NCBI GenBank assembly: GCA_019925095.2
Contig: CM034401.1
Coordinates: forward strand, 15,164,338 to 15,228,337
DNA: 64,000 bases
Reading direction: 5' to 3'
Source of the DNA: Dendrolimus kikuchii
Lineage: Eukaryota > Arthropoda > Insecta > Lepidoptera > Lasiocampidae
In this document: positions 42,430-54,057 of the stretch, in pieces
Layout of the letters: each line of letters begins with the position of its first letter
How positions within the stretch are numbered: position 1 is the first letter of the stretch
Translations under genes and position numbers: made by a program
The notes under the pieces: generated by a model
Databases searched by the model: none
Seen by the model: the letters and a program-made list of their open reading frames with translations, nothing else
What the model was told of the DNA's origin: nothing

Positions 42430-42738
42430 TTTGAACAGTCAGACAGACTGCCCACCTGATGGAAAGCGGTTACCTATCCTATGAACATTTGTAATACCAA
42501 AGATGCTACCAATGTGTTGTCGCTGTCTAAATGGAGACGGAGGCCTGGCCCCTAATGCCGGGGCCAACTAATAACAACAATAACAACTCGAGGTTGTTAT
42601 GGCGGCCAGACCAGGGGTGGTAGCCATCCAGACGGGCAAATACCCTACCACCTGGCTGTGGGCTATTTTATCGCCTCTTACGACAGACCGCTCGGCCGCA
42701 GGAAATTGTATTCTTTCTCCGTTCCTGCACGGAGTTTT
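42430..42738 (-). repeat. Dispersed repeat A, copy 7
   Basis: AACAGTCAGACAGACTGCCC, GGAAAGCGGTTACCTATCC, GACCAGGGGTGGTAGCCATC, TCGCCTCTTACGACAGACCG and TTCTCCGTTCCTGCAC. A short AACAACAATAACAAC insertion lies in the middle. Confidence 0.75.
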
Positions 42739-43205
42739 GGTAATAATTAAATTAGGGGTATAAATGTAAAATATGTACTCAAAGTTCACACATTGGGCAC
42801 ACAGTACAACAATGTTGTTTTCCCAAGCGTGTTTTGAAAATAGAAATTTAAATAATTCAAAATATGTACGCGTATGACAGAGACGCGCTTAACTAATCGC
42901 CAAAGCACATTCACAAGAAAACACTAGTAGATCTTGCGATATATTTATATAAATGTGACTTTTGTTTTTGTCAAAGTTCTCGTATCAATATCTTCGACCA
43001 TGTTTGCATAACTACTTTGTTGCCGTCGGTTTGGGGTAAACACGTCTCATATCGATACCTGTAACATCTCAAACAGCTATTCCAAATTCTGATAAACAAA
43101 TATATTTTTCTTTATTCTGTTTTGTATGAAAACATTGCATTGATTTTTGTATTAAGAATTTTATTATTATTTATTCCTTGACATTATATTGTTGGTGTCC
43201 TATTA
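42739..43205. other. AT-rich intergenic DNA, no gene seen
   Basis: No feature recognised. Confidence 0.5.
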
Positions 43206-43619
43206 TCTATAATATTATAAAATTCTAAACATGCCGTGTCTGTACATTGAAGCTATTTAAAAAAACATCTGGTGTACGCTATACAAACGATGGAGAACAC
43301 GATGCATTTTTTTAAAATTTCTTGTCTGTTTGTGCGGGATTCAGGTAAAAACTACCGCTGATTTTAATGCGGTATTCGCTGATCGACAGCTTATTTTTTA
43401 GACTTAAAATCTGCGCTACATTTTATCCTGGGAATCCCGCCATAATTTTTCTGGGAATTATTTAAAATGTCCAGATTGAAAAAAAAATTGGAATTCCAAA
43501 GCGATATTTTCACCTATCGATAGCAAATTTTATGTAATAAAATGTTGTGATACTTTATGTCCCAGGAATCCAGCAAAAATTTCAAGTCAAACGTGGGCGA
43601 AGTCGCGGGTATATCCTAG
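43206..43619 (+). mobile_element. Helitron-like element H-long, copy 1, 414 bp
   Basis: Starts TCTATAATATTATAAAATTC after host A. It carries TGCCGTGTCTGTACATTGAA, GATGGAGAACACGATGCA, GTATTCGCTGATCGACAGC, CCTGGGAATCCCGCCATAAT, TCCCAGGAATCCAGC, then GGGCGAAGTCGCGGGTATAT and terminal CTAG before T. It aligns in reverse with 61497-62036. The 3' hairpin is weak. Confidence 0.75.
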
Positions 43620-45480
43620 TCTAATATATAATTTCTCTAAGATAAAGTAATACTTAGTAAGTTTCCAACTTTAGGCTTTGATTATTTAAAAAATTAGCTA
43701 AGAAGAAATTCACTCTTAGGTTATCCGTAAATAAATTATCATTATAAAAAGGATTTCAAAATTTAATCCTGTCTATTATGATTTATGGTATTCCATCCCA
43801 TTGCGATTTTACAACGTGTTTTTGAGTAAAAACAGGGAGATCATTTTCTCAGGAAAATTTGCATGTGTGTAAAAAAACAGATACCAAACTAAAATGTAGA
43901 AAAGTAACAAAAAGCATAGGGGATGAAACGTCCATGAATAGGGAACCATATATTCTCAATGCGTAATCGATATTATTAGATGTCCGAAGGCGGACGATAA
44001 TATCCGCGAAGAAAGGAAGGCCCGATATAAAACACACTTGCGCGCATAATATACGTTTTATTAATAAAAAAAAAGCGGGAGAATCACCCATAAATAGCCT
44101 TAACGGGCAGTTGTGAGCCACCAATTTTTTCGATACACGGCAAGGCATTTGTTTGACAAATCCCCGGAGAACTAGCGACACTATCGCATAGTGATGGGAC
44201 GTTCGTGGTTATATTTAGCAATAGTGAACTAGTTCAGTGGTCATTTCTTGATTCAGTTCACTCAAAGTGTGTTCTAACTTTCAAGAAATGAGAGTAACCA
44301 AGGTTTAATTTTCTCTATCCCGTCAATTATTATTTTTTATTATTTTTGGCTTGAATTTGAATTTCTGACATTAAAAAGGTTTCTAATTGTATATTTGTTT
44401 CGTGCTAAACTATTGGGTTTTTAATATTATACTTTCTTTGTATCGTACTAAAACCAAATAATTATTTTATTTTGGCTTATGACATAGATCCTACTGCAGC
44501 ATAACTCGGATTACTATAATTAATTGTACAATAATGAGTAGCTAACTAGTATAAATATATCTAAAAAATATATTCAAATTGAGTTTGAATAAAAAAATAT
44601 ATTATAAATTTTTTAATGCGAAACGGTTAAAACTATTAATATATAAAGAATTAATTAGAATAATTTTTCTTTTGTTTTTTGCTAATGTAAAAAAAAAAGC
44701 CAGTTCTTTTTCATTTGGTTGTGCTAGCGGACCATACATGCGCCTCACTATTCTTGTATTATCTCCAAGCTTGAGGGATGCGGGTCATTCCATAGGTGAT
44801 GAAAACCCTATCGTGAGCTGTCTAAAGGCACATCTAAATCATGCCCTAACAGGTATTCTATTTGACTGAGAAGGGTATGGTTTTAAAATAAATGGAAAGG
44901 ATTTCTGTTATTTGTTTGAAGGGTTTATCTGATTTACGTTGTACAATCCTTCTGATGATGATGATGATACAAATTAAATGAATGAAGCATTGTGCCGTTA
45001 TAATATGTCTTTTAACAGTCTGATTGATTTTGCAGGTGATCAAAGGCATGATACCTGTTAACGAATTTGTACGGCGAAGTAACGAGGTAATCAGTTTTTT
45101 GCACAGATTAAATTATCACTACAAGAAGGTGACTGTAGCTTAGTATTCTACTTATTCGATTATAGTCAAGAGTTCTCTGGAGGAGATCACTCTTTAACAA
45201 TCACACTACCCATTGTAGATACTATACAATAAAGAATGACATAATTAGTTGTAGCTAGATTAATCGTACTGTATGGTACTAAATAAAATATTGACTAAGT
45301 TTGTAAATGCACCCGCAATAATGAACAAAGATGAAGTTAAATTACGAAGTTACGATTCAACACAATTGAGTGATCAGTATGCAAAGCCAGCGTTGTGTAT
45401 TAAGCCGATTTGGAGAAGGAAGCGTTAAAAGAAAATTTATTGCATTGAAAAGTCGTACGTAATTAATAAGACATTTGAAG
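43620..45480. other. Unique region, no gene proven
   Basis: A minus-strand frame 43849-44181 (110 codons, no recognised domain) overlaps a patch containing TCCGAAGGCGGACGATAATA. A GATGATGATGATGAT run lies near 44953. Nothing else recognised. Confidence 0.4.
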
Positions 45481-45489
45481 TTGCGTGAA

Positions 45490-45770
45490 AATGTAATTTA
45501 GATTGTTTTCCGTCGGCGAGGGGGCTCACAGTATCCTGTCTCCTTACAAAGGCGGCTTATTTATATATGGCCGCTTTGTATTAGCGTCTTTAAGGGAATC
45601 AGGGGGGCATAATAAAAAAAGAATCAGCATCGATGTCTTAAAGCGTCTTCCGGCGCCCGATAGCGAAGAACGCCCCGCCGCAAAATGGCGGTCCGCACTC
45701 GAATAAATTATACCTCCCCCGCGATTGTGATTGCCAGGTTATGAAGGCGTCAAAGCGGTACCGTTAAGGT
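45490..45770. other. Strongly GC-elevated non-repetitive island
   Basis: TTTTCCGTCGGCGAGGGGGC, AAGGCGGCTTATTTATATAT, GGCCGCTTTGTATTAGCGTC, CTTCCGGCGCCCGATAGCGA, CGCCCCGCCGCAAAATGGCG. It stands out from the AT-rich flanks and occurs once here. A 67-codon frame (45503-45706) begins with TTG and has no known domain. Candidate regulatory element, promoter-proximal DNA or exon. Inference from composition only. Confidence 0.3.
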
Positions 45771-45814
45771 TTAAAATTAAAACAATAAACTTGATAGACT
45801 TTTTAATAATGGTA

Positions 45815-45960
45815 TAGGTTCGCACATGACATAGCTATCTTTTCTGGTCTTAAGTGACGTTGCGATCTGGGATGGAGCCACATACCTAGTAGATACCTAT
45901 TCAATCGTGACTTGAAGACCACTCTGGTTGACATGAATCCGGGAATACAAACTCTTTAGC
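45815..45960 (-). mobile_element. LINE-F 3' end, copy 2
   Basis: The minus strand reads TTCCCGGATTCATGTCAACC, GGTCTTCAAGTCACGATTGA, ATAGGTATCTACTAGGTATG, GGCTCCATCCCAGATCGCAA, GATAGCTATGTCATGTGCGA. Matches the 20.85-kb copy block by block. Confidence 0.65.
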
Positions 45961-45989
45961 CATGACCAATGATATTATTATTTTTTATT

Positions 45990-46019
45990 ATGATGATGAT
46001 ATCATGATATCACCATCAT
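45990..46019. repeat. Loopless palindrome, 15-bp arms, one mismatch
   Basis: ATGATGATGATATCA meets TGATATCACCATCAT with no spacer and one mismatch. Confidence 0.7.
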
Positions 46020-46129
46020 TACATGGTGGATATACAGCCATAATGTAATTAATGGTGGCGCAAACCGCTGCTTCTGGTTGTTTGATAATAGTAAGGGTAT
46101 GGGGAATCTAAGTCATACAGTTCCATAGC

Positions 46130-46350
46130 AGACTCTCCGAAGATGTTTTTTTTAAAGATAGAAAATATTTATTTCTAAAAATGCGACATTTAACAATAAT
46201 TATTAATAATAGCAATAATAATGAAAATGTGTGCCGCAATTTGCGAAATGAGGTTGGCACTCAGTATTTTGCTATGCCGAAACATAGTCCGACACAGCAC
46301 TGATTTTCAGTGCCCACCTCCTTAATCACAAAAGTCGTGCGACCCACGGT
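46130..46350 (-). repeat. Possible retroelement 3' tail
   Basis: The minus strand reads GGCACTGAAAATCAGTGCTG, TCGGACTATGTTTCGGCATA, ACTGAGTGCCAACCTCATTT, GCGGCACACATTTTCATTAT, then an AT-rich tail. The wording resembles a LINE 3' UTR I recall from Lepidoptera. Only one copy is present here, so the assignment is weak. Confidence 0.35.
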
Positions 46351-48505
46351 AAAAACAAGCAAAATTAAATTAAATTATAGTCAACGTATACGTGAAAGGA
46401 ATAATAACAAAGAAAAAATTACAGAAAACAATAATAGCATTATTTAAAAAAATAGAAAGATAAGTACCTAAAAAATAAATAAACCAAAATAAAGCACTTA
46501 TGTGTTGTCATACATACACACTACACAGGTTTCTTTATTTATAATTGGCACAAATAACTTTGGTGGTAATTTACAATAATAATTATTTTATAGCCTGAAG
46601 TCCGAATTCCAAAAGGCATTCAAATTCGAGTCAAGTACCTACTGCACTTAATGCGCTCTTCTCCTAAATATGAAGGGCACATTTATTTTCTACAAGAACT
46701 TTTTTAGATAAATATACTACAGAAAGTTAAACGGAATTGTCGACAGTTAATTGATGTATAGGTACTAATTCCCTTCAATTTTATGACATATTATGCTTGC
46801 CGGCAGCCTTGCACTTATCCAGTAGGCTGGACGGTGGTCAACATTCACTTGCTAAGATACAATATCTCTTCCAGAACTTGTCTGCTTTATGCGCCGCATA
46901 GCACAAACATATACATTACAGTTCAATTTATATATCAATAAAAAATAATTACCACATTTTTGGCAAGAGCAAATATACTGGTAACCCCAAACAGTCGGAT
47001 GGAATCGAACGTTTCCTGGATTCTTTTGATACGATTCCTATTTTAAAGTTGGAGCGCCATTATTAGTGTAAGCCAGGGTCGATTATCCTAAGCCGCCATT
47101 ACATATTCAAATTGACGTCATTTCGCTTTGTAGAAATTGACGCGAAATAAAACGAATCCTTAAATAGCTTCAGCTTTAAATGGTGGCAATGAAGTATTTC
47201 TGGAGTATTAAGACTTTTAAATATGTATTTCACACGACAATACTTGTACATATACTGTTCTTTGGTTTATGTATTAAACCTGTAATGAATCTTAAAACAA
47301 TTTTAAAATAAGATCGATTTCAGTGAGGAAATGTTGCCTTCCTTCTGGGCACCTAACTCAGAGACGATGAAGACTTAGGCTTAATCTTGTACTTGTAGGG
47401 ATTATAGGTAGATTATAATATAATTAATATTGTATACAGAATCTTGGAAAAGGTGCCAAAACTTAAAAATACCAAATTTACTTTCGCATTGTTACGTCTG
47501 TATACCTTATTTTATTATAGGTACCTACTTAGATTAATAAACAAGATATTATAAATAAAACTATACTTAAAATAAAACTATAAGCTAATTAATGACTGCA
47601 CCACATCGTTGCCCAGAAGGCTGGCTGTATTACCATGCTAGATGGCAGAGCTAATTCCCTGTGCGAAGTATAATCCAGCCTTCTGGTCATGGGTGGCATC
47701 AAAGATTATCGTACAAATTTCTTTATTAATTAGTTTTAATTAAATAACTTTTTTCTTCATAGTAGGGTATTCATTTGTTTATTAATACTAATAAGACTTT
47801 TTTAAGTACAAAATACATTTTTAAAAATATTATTTATTCATATTTAGGGCCTCCCGACTTTTAAAGGGCATCTCGCGGGAATTTTCTTATTCCAGGACGA
47901 AGGTAATTCATATTTATTTCTGGTCTCTAAACAGCTTGTGTAACAAATTCATTGGTAATCACTTTACAAGTACAGTCGTGATATAAAAATAATAAAAGAC
48001 TACTTAACAATCAAAAAATCTTTTACATTTTTATATTACATAAGTACTACTATGAAATACAGAACCTGAGTCTCCAACGTTCTTGCTTTGTGGTCACATA
48101 AAACATTCAGGCTAACAATATCTAACTTTGTATGATTAAATTTAATGAAGCTTACGTGGGACTGTTTCCAACCCAGTAACTTTTCGTTGGGTCCGAAAAA
48201 CATAATTTTTGCCCCACTGGCCAAAGATTAACATTTAGATACCGCAGACTCTTTGTTCATTACGGAAGTTGTTATTTCTACCCCTGTACTTTTAAATTGA
48301 TAATGTAATACATTTTCGTTAAAATACCTTTTACATCATTAATGTAAATGTGACTTAAAAAGTTAACGTGTTTCAATTTCAATAAAATAGGTAAAAGAAA
48401 ACCTTATGTCAGCTCCGACACACGACTGGAGTTTACTCCTTTAACATTAAAAAACATGAGCACGTGTACTAAGACAGTGGCTGAATAAGGGCGGTTATAA
48501 GAAAA
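46351..48505. other. Unique AT-rich region with scattered balanced patches
   Basis: 47040-47170 (GAGCGCCATTATTAGTGTAA, CCTAAGCCGCCATTACATAT) is balanced. A 12-bp inverted repeat CCAGAAGGCTGG (47613-47624) pairs with CCAGCCTTCTGG (47675-47686). No gene. Confidence 0.4.
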
Positions 48506-48509
48506 ACCA

Positions 48510-48835
48510 CACATACAGACATCACAGTTCACAACAGTATCGTGGGGCAACAAAATACATATAATGCTCTTCAACAAAATACCAGTAAACTTTTAAAAGC
48601 TTTCAGTAAACAAGTTTTAAAAATTATTAAAAAACAGGCGAATAGTAATAATTATAAAGTAAACATGTTGCTGGGGAGTTTATTGCGCTGCTTCTTCCCC
48701 TTTAACAGTAAATAAAATTGCTTTAGAAGCGGTGGTAGACTCAAGACATTCAATAAGTAATCTGTAAGTTTCCATTTTGAAATAAATACATTCGTTTTCA
48801 TCACTATTTAGGCAGTCGTTAATAATTTCACAATT
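48510..48835 (+). pseudogene. LINE-E C-terminal and 3' end, copy 2
   Basis: ATCGTGGGGCAACAAAATAC, ATAATGCTCTTCAACAAAAT, AGCTTTCAGTAAACAAG, TTGCTGGGGAGTTTATTGCG, CTTTAGAAGCGGTGGTAGAC and CAATAAGTAATCTGTAAG match, in order, the 63.5-63.9 kb copy. Coding part decayed; the tail blocks are better preserved. Confidence 0.7.
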
Positions 48836-48944
48836 TTATATTTTGCCAGTTCAGTAATCATAGCTGATTTCAGTCAAGTACAAAATTTGCTTAAATCTAC
48901 AATCATGAAGTCAATAAAATGCCAATCTCAACATAGTTGTAGTA

Positions 48945-49246
48945 TCCGTGCAGGAACGTAGAAATAATACAATTTCCTGCGACCTGGCGGCTTGTCGTAA
49001 GAGGTGATAAAACAACCCACAGCAAGGTAGAAAGGTTTTTGCCCGTCTGGATAGCTACCACCCCTGGTCTAGAGTATGCCGCTATAACAACCTTGAGTTG
49101 TGTTCCGGCATTAGTGGCCAGGTTCCAATCTCCCTTTAGAGAGAGGCAGCACATTGGTAGTACCTTCGGTGTTAAAAATGTTCATAGGCGACGATAACCG
49201 CTTTCCATCAGGTGGTCTGCCTGTCTGTTGAAATCTAGCAATAAAA
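48945..49246 (+). repeat. Dispersed repeat A, copy 8
   Basis: CCGTGCAGGAACGTAGAAAT, TTGTCGTAAGAGGTGATAAA, CCACCCCTGGTCTAGAGTAT, GTGTTCCGGCATTAGTGGCC, GGTGGTCTGCCTGTCTGTTG and an A-rich tail. Confidence 0.8.
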
Positions 49247-49782
49247 AATAGCTTATCTCATATAACTTTTTCTTGTAAGTGGTAGTTGGTAGGAAAGTAA
49301 AATGGAAAAAAATCATCACTCTAAGCGTAGCAGCCTACTTGATGCAATAATTTATTGTAAAATATGCCCTTAACCATTAAAGGCGACTTCGAGACGCTTT
49401 TTACATCTTTTCGGTCATATATTAAATGAATCGTATAGTTTCCAAAATTGGCCTTCAAGACATAAAACATTCAACTGTATGTTAACGCAATGTAACATGA
49501 AATTAACAGGCTTTGAACAAACTGACATTTTAAATAATAAAAGGCGAGTGGAATTATTATGGATAAACATAAGTCAATAGCCTCGCGGGGTGGTCAATAT
49601 TGGATTAACAGCCAAAAGGAGCTGAAAAGCAACGTATACAAAAACCTTTTACAGCGGTTGGGCCGACGGAAAAATATTTATAAAACGCTCGTTATAAGAG
49701 GAGAGTGCTTGTTATAATTTCTCTTTGATATTGTATTTTCTATAAAGTGGTTGTAAGGAGATGACTGTAAGAATTTATTTTT
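49247..49782. other. Unique DNA, no gene seen
   Basis: No feature recognised. Confidence 0.45.
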
Positions 49783-50092
49783 TATTGCAGGAGTTCAGCA
49801 GGCAGGTAGACGGCCTACTTGATGGATAGCGGTTACCATCGCCTATTGACATTTAAAACATCAAAGGAGCTATAGATGCGCTGCTGCTCTCTTAAGGGAG
49901 ACTGGAAACTGGTCACTAATGCCGGAATACAAGGTTGTTCTGGTGACATACTTTAGACCAGGGGTGGTAGCCATCCAGTCGGGCAAATGCCCTACCACCT
50001 GGCTGTGGGTTGTTTTGTCGCCTCTTACGACAGGCCGCCCGGCCGCAGGAAATTGTATTCTTTTTCCGTTCCTGCACGGATAAGTGTGTCAA
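49783..50092 (-). repeat. Dispersed repeat A, copy 9, near full length
   Basis: ATTGCAGGAGTTCAGCAGGC, GGATAGCGGTTACCATCGCC, TTTAGACCAGGGGTGGTAGC, TTGTCGCCTCTTACGACAGG, CGCCCGGCCGCAGGAAATTG, TTTTTCCGTTCCTGCACGGA. No clean TSD by eye. Confidence 0.8.
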
Positions 50093-50247
50093 TATTATAA
50101 TTATAGTACTAGTGGTTTTTTTCCGCATTGTTAGTGTATAATAATATATTTTTTCTAGCGGAAACTAGAATTGCATACGTATACTTAGGTAATTGTACAA
50201 AAATGTTACATAAGACATGTGTTTAAGTGCAATTAACGGTCTTTTAT

Positions 50248-50372
50248 TTATTTTTTATTGCGTGAGTTCAGCAGACAGGCATATGGCCTACTTGATGGAC
50301 AGCGGTTACCATAGCCTATGGACATTTGCAACACCAAAGGTGCTTGCTACAAATGTGTTGCTGCTCTCTTAA
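50248..50372 (-). repeat. Dispersed repeat A, copy 10, 5'-truncated
   Basis: ATTGCGTGAGTTCAGCAGAC through AGCGGTTACCATAGCC and TGCTGCTCTCTTAAAG, where it ends. A TGCT duplication is present (GGTGCTTGCTAC). Confidence 0.75.
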
Positions 50373-51265
50373 AGATCTTGTTACCGATGGTAATTTTTTC
50401 TATATAATCTTCGGATAGAGTGTGAGAAACAAGTACAATGAGAATTTTTAAAATTAAAAGGACAGTTGGAGATCAGTTACAGTAAAGTTAGAGTAAACCT
50501 GTATATTGAAGTGCAATCTTTTCTGTGCAGGTTGGTCACTTTTGGGATGGGAAAAAGCACTGGACGTATATGTGCGTGTGTTGTATATATATAGCTCTTT
50601 TGGGATGGGGAAAAAGCAGTGAAATCACGTGACGTCATATTCACATATAAACTTATCATTTTTGACGTGTAGTGCTACGATTGAGATTTTTTTATTTGTT
50701 TCTTTTCTTTTTAGGGCTTTTTCTCATAAATAAACATATTTAACCAAATGTAAAAGACTTTTCAAATAGATTAGAGACCAAAGAAGAAATAGGATATTTT
50801 TCCTTGGTCTATAAATTTTACTTGTATATTTATAAAAACACTCTAAAATCTGCCTCCATACTTCTGAACCAACACGCGCCAAACCGGTAATAGTGTGGAA
50901 GGGTTAGGGATACCCGACGAGCCATTGTTTATACAAAGTATGGAATAATATAATCAGAAGTGAAGAAATAGGAATCCGGGCAAAAATCAACAGAGCCAGT
51001 GGAAATTTGCTTAGGCCAGCGGAATAAGTGGCGGGCTAGGACCAGACTGGGGATCTGCATTGTCTGTAGCCGAGACTACCCACACGAGATTAAATTTATT
51101 CGTTTGTTATTCTTGGAAGCAATTAAAATAGACAAAGAATTAGCTTAAAAATATTTTTATAATTTAATGTACTTGCAAATAACTGTTTCGACACTATCTA
51201 CGTAATTTACTATGTCATACTCTCGAACATTGACTTAGCCTAGTTTAGTGCCATTTTGTGTATTT
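50373..51265. other. Unique DNA with a duplicated 20-bp motif
   Basis: CTTTTGGGATGGGAAAAAGC (about 50548) recurs as CTTTTGGGATGGGGAAAAAG (about 50606). 50870-51075 is balanced (CGCGCCAAACCGGTAATAGT, GTGGCGGGCTAGGACCAGAC), possibly an old element; not recognised. Confidence 0.4.
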
Positions 51266-51278
51266 ATTTATGTATTTA

Positions 51279-51352
51279 CCGTTCTGCCAGGATTTGAACC
51301 CGCGCCCTTTGCGTTTCGGACGCGGACGCAAGTCATTACGCTACTACGACTC
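51279..51352 (-). repeat. tRNA-derived SINE head (pseudo-tRNA)
   Basis: The minus strand carries GTAGTAGCGTAATGACTTGC (A-box-like) and GCGGGTTCAAATCC with a perfect B box GGTTCAAATCC, spaced as in a tRNA. The acceptor ends do not pair and no clean anticodon stem is visible, so it is not a functional tRNA. An (AAT)n run at 51365-51382 lies just beside it. Confidence 0.6.
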
Positions 51353-51384
51353 GAAAAACATATATAATAATAATAATAATAATC

Positions 51385-52990
51385 TTTACTGCAAAAAATC
51401 AGATGCAAAAAGTAGTATTAAAGTCCCTATGTCACTTTATAAGAATTCCACCAAGGAGTTTCACATCACAAAAATAAATAAATTGAATAATTGAAGCTCC
51501 CTAGAAATACTTTTGATCAATACATTTGCCTCACTTTAATACTATAGAGAAAATGAGACGAAAGATATAGTTCTAATTTTCACCATGCAGACATGGCGCC
51601 ATTTGCAAATGCGTGGCATTCTTACATTAGCAACGTCAAGTCAAAGATTGTTACTTCTTTTCCTACGACTTTCCGACTGATATTTATGTTTGTTTCATTA
51701 CCTGTTCCACTGTTTTCTTGCAAATGCTTCTCGCAATTGCAAATGCTGAAAAATATTGTATGACACGTGCGGTTGTTGATTCTTACAAACTCGTGACTAT
51801 GGTAAGTTCTCAACTTCGTCTCGGGCTTATAATCGTCTACTGGTTTGTAAAAAACAAATTAGCGTACTAGTATCATAAATAACTTATGTGTTGTGTATAT
51901 TTGTATTTAAAATTTATACAAAGTTCCTATTACAAGTATTACGTAGAAGTTAGTAATAGTATAGAGTCGTCCATTACTTTTATAAAGCTTAAAATTACAA
52001 GATGCTTTATGTTCGTGTTTGAAAACATTTTTCATTCTCTGCAGAAGGATAATTTCAAAACGTATACAATTTTAACGATTTGAGTTAATGTTAATTAATA
52101 TTCAAATTTTACAGAAATAAATATTAAAGAACCATTTAAATTTATACAATCAAGTGACTCAGTAGTAAACTGAGTTCTGGAAACAATCAACGAAATGAAA
52201 GAATTTTTCTAATTCATCGAATTTATAAAGTAGGCAATTCACCTTTTCTCATTTTCTTCGCGTACAGCTGTCGCCGACTTATTAAGACGCACCTGTCAAT
52301 CTTTGAGAGCCCAGTTTTTATTTCGAAATCCCTCCTCATCTCGATTTGGAGTGTTTGGTATTGAGCCCTCATTTCGACGGACTGTTTTTGCATATTTATT
52401 TAGGACCTCTCATTCTGTAAAAGAAAATGTCTCTGTCCTCATAGATCCTTAATTTGTTCTTTTAGTTGTTATTGTCATTTAAATTACTTGTTTGAATTAG
52501 TACACGATTGTTTTTTAATAACTTTATATTTAGTGTCTTATTCTAATGAAGTAGGTTGAAATCCTGTCCATGGAGTATGTGCTGCTTAGGCAGTTGTTCT
52601 GAATTAATTTACGTATTGTACACTTCACCATCATTATAATATTATTATAGTGCCGAAATTTGCATATTGAAATAAACGATATTTGAAATTCGCCACTCCA
52701 TCTCGGATAGGCGTGGTAAGTATACCACCCACTCCTCTCAAATTGTGAAGCACGAGATTGGTAGTGCGAAGTTTGTGTGTAGGTATCTACGTAAATATTA
52801 GTTTACTGAACTGAATTGTTTTCTTTATCTCACAAGAAAAAATAAGAAATTAAGAATTACAAAATTGTATGTGCAAAACCCTGAAATGATTAATGACAGT
52901 GTAACTGAATTGTTTGCGATAACATATTATTTTACTTCTTTTGTGAAACTACAATACATGATTATTTCTTATTTCTAACCTAGATAATCA
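51385..52990. other. Unique AT-rich region, no gene seen
   Basis: 51560-51850 and 52255-52400 are somewhat balanced (CAGACATGGCGCCATTTGCA, ACAGCTGTCGCCGACTTATT). No ORF with a recognisable domain. Confidence 0.4.
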
Positions 52991-52997
52991 ATACAAC

Positions 52998-53280
52998 GGG
53001 GCGGAGAAAGAATGCTACTTCCTGCAGCCGGGCGGCTAGTCGTAAGAGGCGACAAAATAAACCACAGCCAAGTAATAGGGCATTACTCCTGTTCTAGAAT
53101 ATGCCACCATAACATCTTTGAGTTGATTCCGGCATCAATGGGTAGGTTTCGGTTCCCATCTGCGGCCGGCAACACGTTGGTAGAATCGTTGGTGTTACAA
53201 ATATCTATAAGTGACGGTAACCACTTTCCATCAGGTGAGCCATCAAGATGTCTGCGGACAGCAGCAATAAAATAAAATGC
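52998..53280 (+). repeat. Dispersed repeat A, copy 11 (divergent)
   Basis: GGGGCGGAGAAAGAATGCTA, CTTCCTGCAGCCGGGCGGCT, AGTCGTAAGAGGCGACAAAA, TGATTCCGGCATCAATGGGT, ACTTTCCATCAGGTGAGCCA and an A-rich tail. Lacks the CCACCCCTGGTCTA block. Confidence 0.7.
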
Positions 53281-53434
53281 AATTTTTTTCATTCAACTAA
53301 ATAAACCAAATGTATATACCAATGTAAGTATGTAAGTACCGTCATTTGATACTTCTACTGAATCTCCCCGCTTTCGAATAGATAATAGACCACCAATCCT
53401 AAGCAAACAAATTGGAAATTGCGAACACTCAACG

Positions 53435-53500
53435 GTGGGTCCATTCGACTCAGATCACGACCAATACATTAATTCGGGTTCTCATTAAAATGCCATTTGT
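53435..53500 (+). repeat. Dispersed repeat Q, copy 1
   Basis: GGTCCATTCGA then TACATTAATTCGGGTTCTCA and TTAAAATGCCAT. The same order occurs at 54858-54914. Confidence 0.6.
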
Positions 53501-53621
53501 TAGTTTAAAAAATCAGCCAAGTTTATGGCAGTCCAGGGAAATTAAAGAGTGCCTTAGAAGTGACGAATTTGTCTCTTGTCATTTAATTACTGTAAAATGT
53601 AATCGTCGTGTAACGTAAACA

Positions 53622-53876
53622 GTCGTGTTAGCGTAATGGCTAGCGCACAAGGCGCGAATCCTGGCCGGAACGCATGCACCACTTAGGCAGTTTACTGACC
53701 TAATGATGGAAAGAAAACATCCTGATGGAACCTGCACATCGAGATAACCGATGTGTCAAACCTGCCAAGCCGCCTTGAACAAGCGTAGTTGGTGCTGTCA
53801 GTTGCCTTCTATAGTGAGAGGCCCGAGCCCAGCAGTGGGACGTTTATGGGCTGTTATTGTTATTGTAAGCCCAGTA
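53622..53876 (+). repeat. tRNA-derived SINE, near complete
   Basis: The head GTCGTGTTAGCGTAATGGCT and AGCGCACAAGGCGCGAATCC is tRNA-like (A-box-like, degenerate B box). The body GGAAAGAAAACATCCTGATG, GGAACCTGCACATCGAGATA, ACCGATGTGTCAAACCTGCC, then AGAGGCCCGAGCCCAGCAGT and GGGACGTTTATGGGCTG, ends in a TTATTGTTATTG tail. The layout matches the widespread lepidopteran SINE with a GAGGAAACCTGCA core and an AGCAGTGGGAC tail (recalled, not searched). Transcribed by pol III if intact; mobilised by a partner LINE. Confidence 0.75.
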
Positions 53877-53984
53877 GTTTTAGTTAAGAATGACTGTGAT
53901 ATACATAGATAGATGATCAGGCGTATATACTGAACATTTGGACGTTTATTATGTAAAATATTATATGTTCACGCCTAATGTCGA

Positions 53985-54002
53985 TGATGATGATGATGAT
54001 GG
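53985..54002. repeat. (GAT)n microsatellite
   Basis: Six GAT units (GATGATGATGATGATGAT) beginning at about 53985. Confidence 0.9.
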
Positions 54003-54057
54003 GGTCGAAGATGGAGCACGTTTACCTAGATAACACCTATTCACATAAAACTTTATC

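Noticed and set aside
43849..44181. 110-codon minus-strand frame as a gene
   Set aside because: No domain, no splice context and no supporting paralogue. Length is within chance range for this window.
4128..45155. Shared motif CAGTATTCTACTTAT near 4.13 and 45.14 kb as a repeat family
   Set aside because: Only a short stretch matches and the flanks do not align convincingly.
51279..51352. Functional tRNA gene on the minus strand
   Set aside because: A perfect B box is present, but the acceptor arms do not pair and no clean anticodon stem is visible. Better read as a SINE head.
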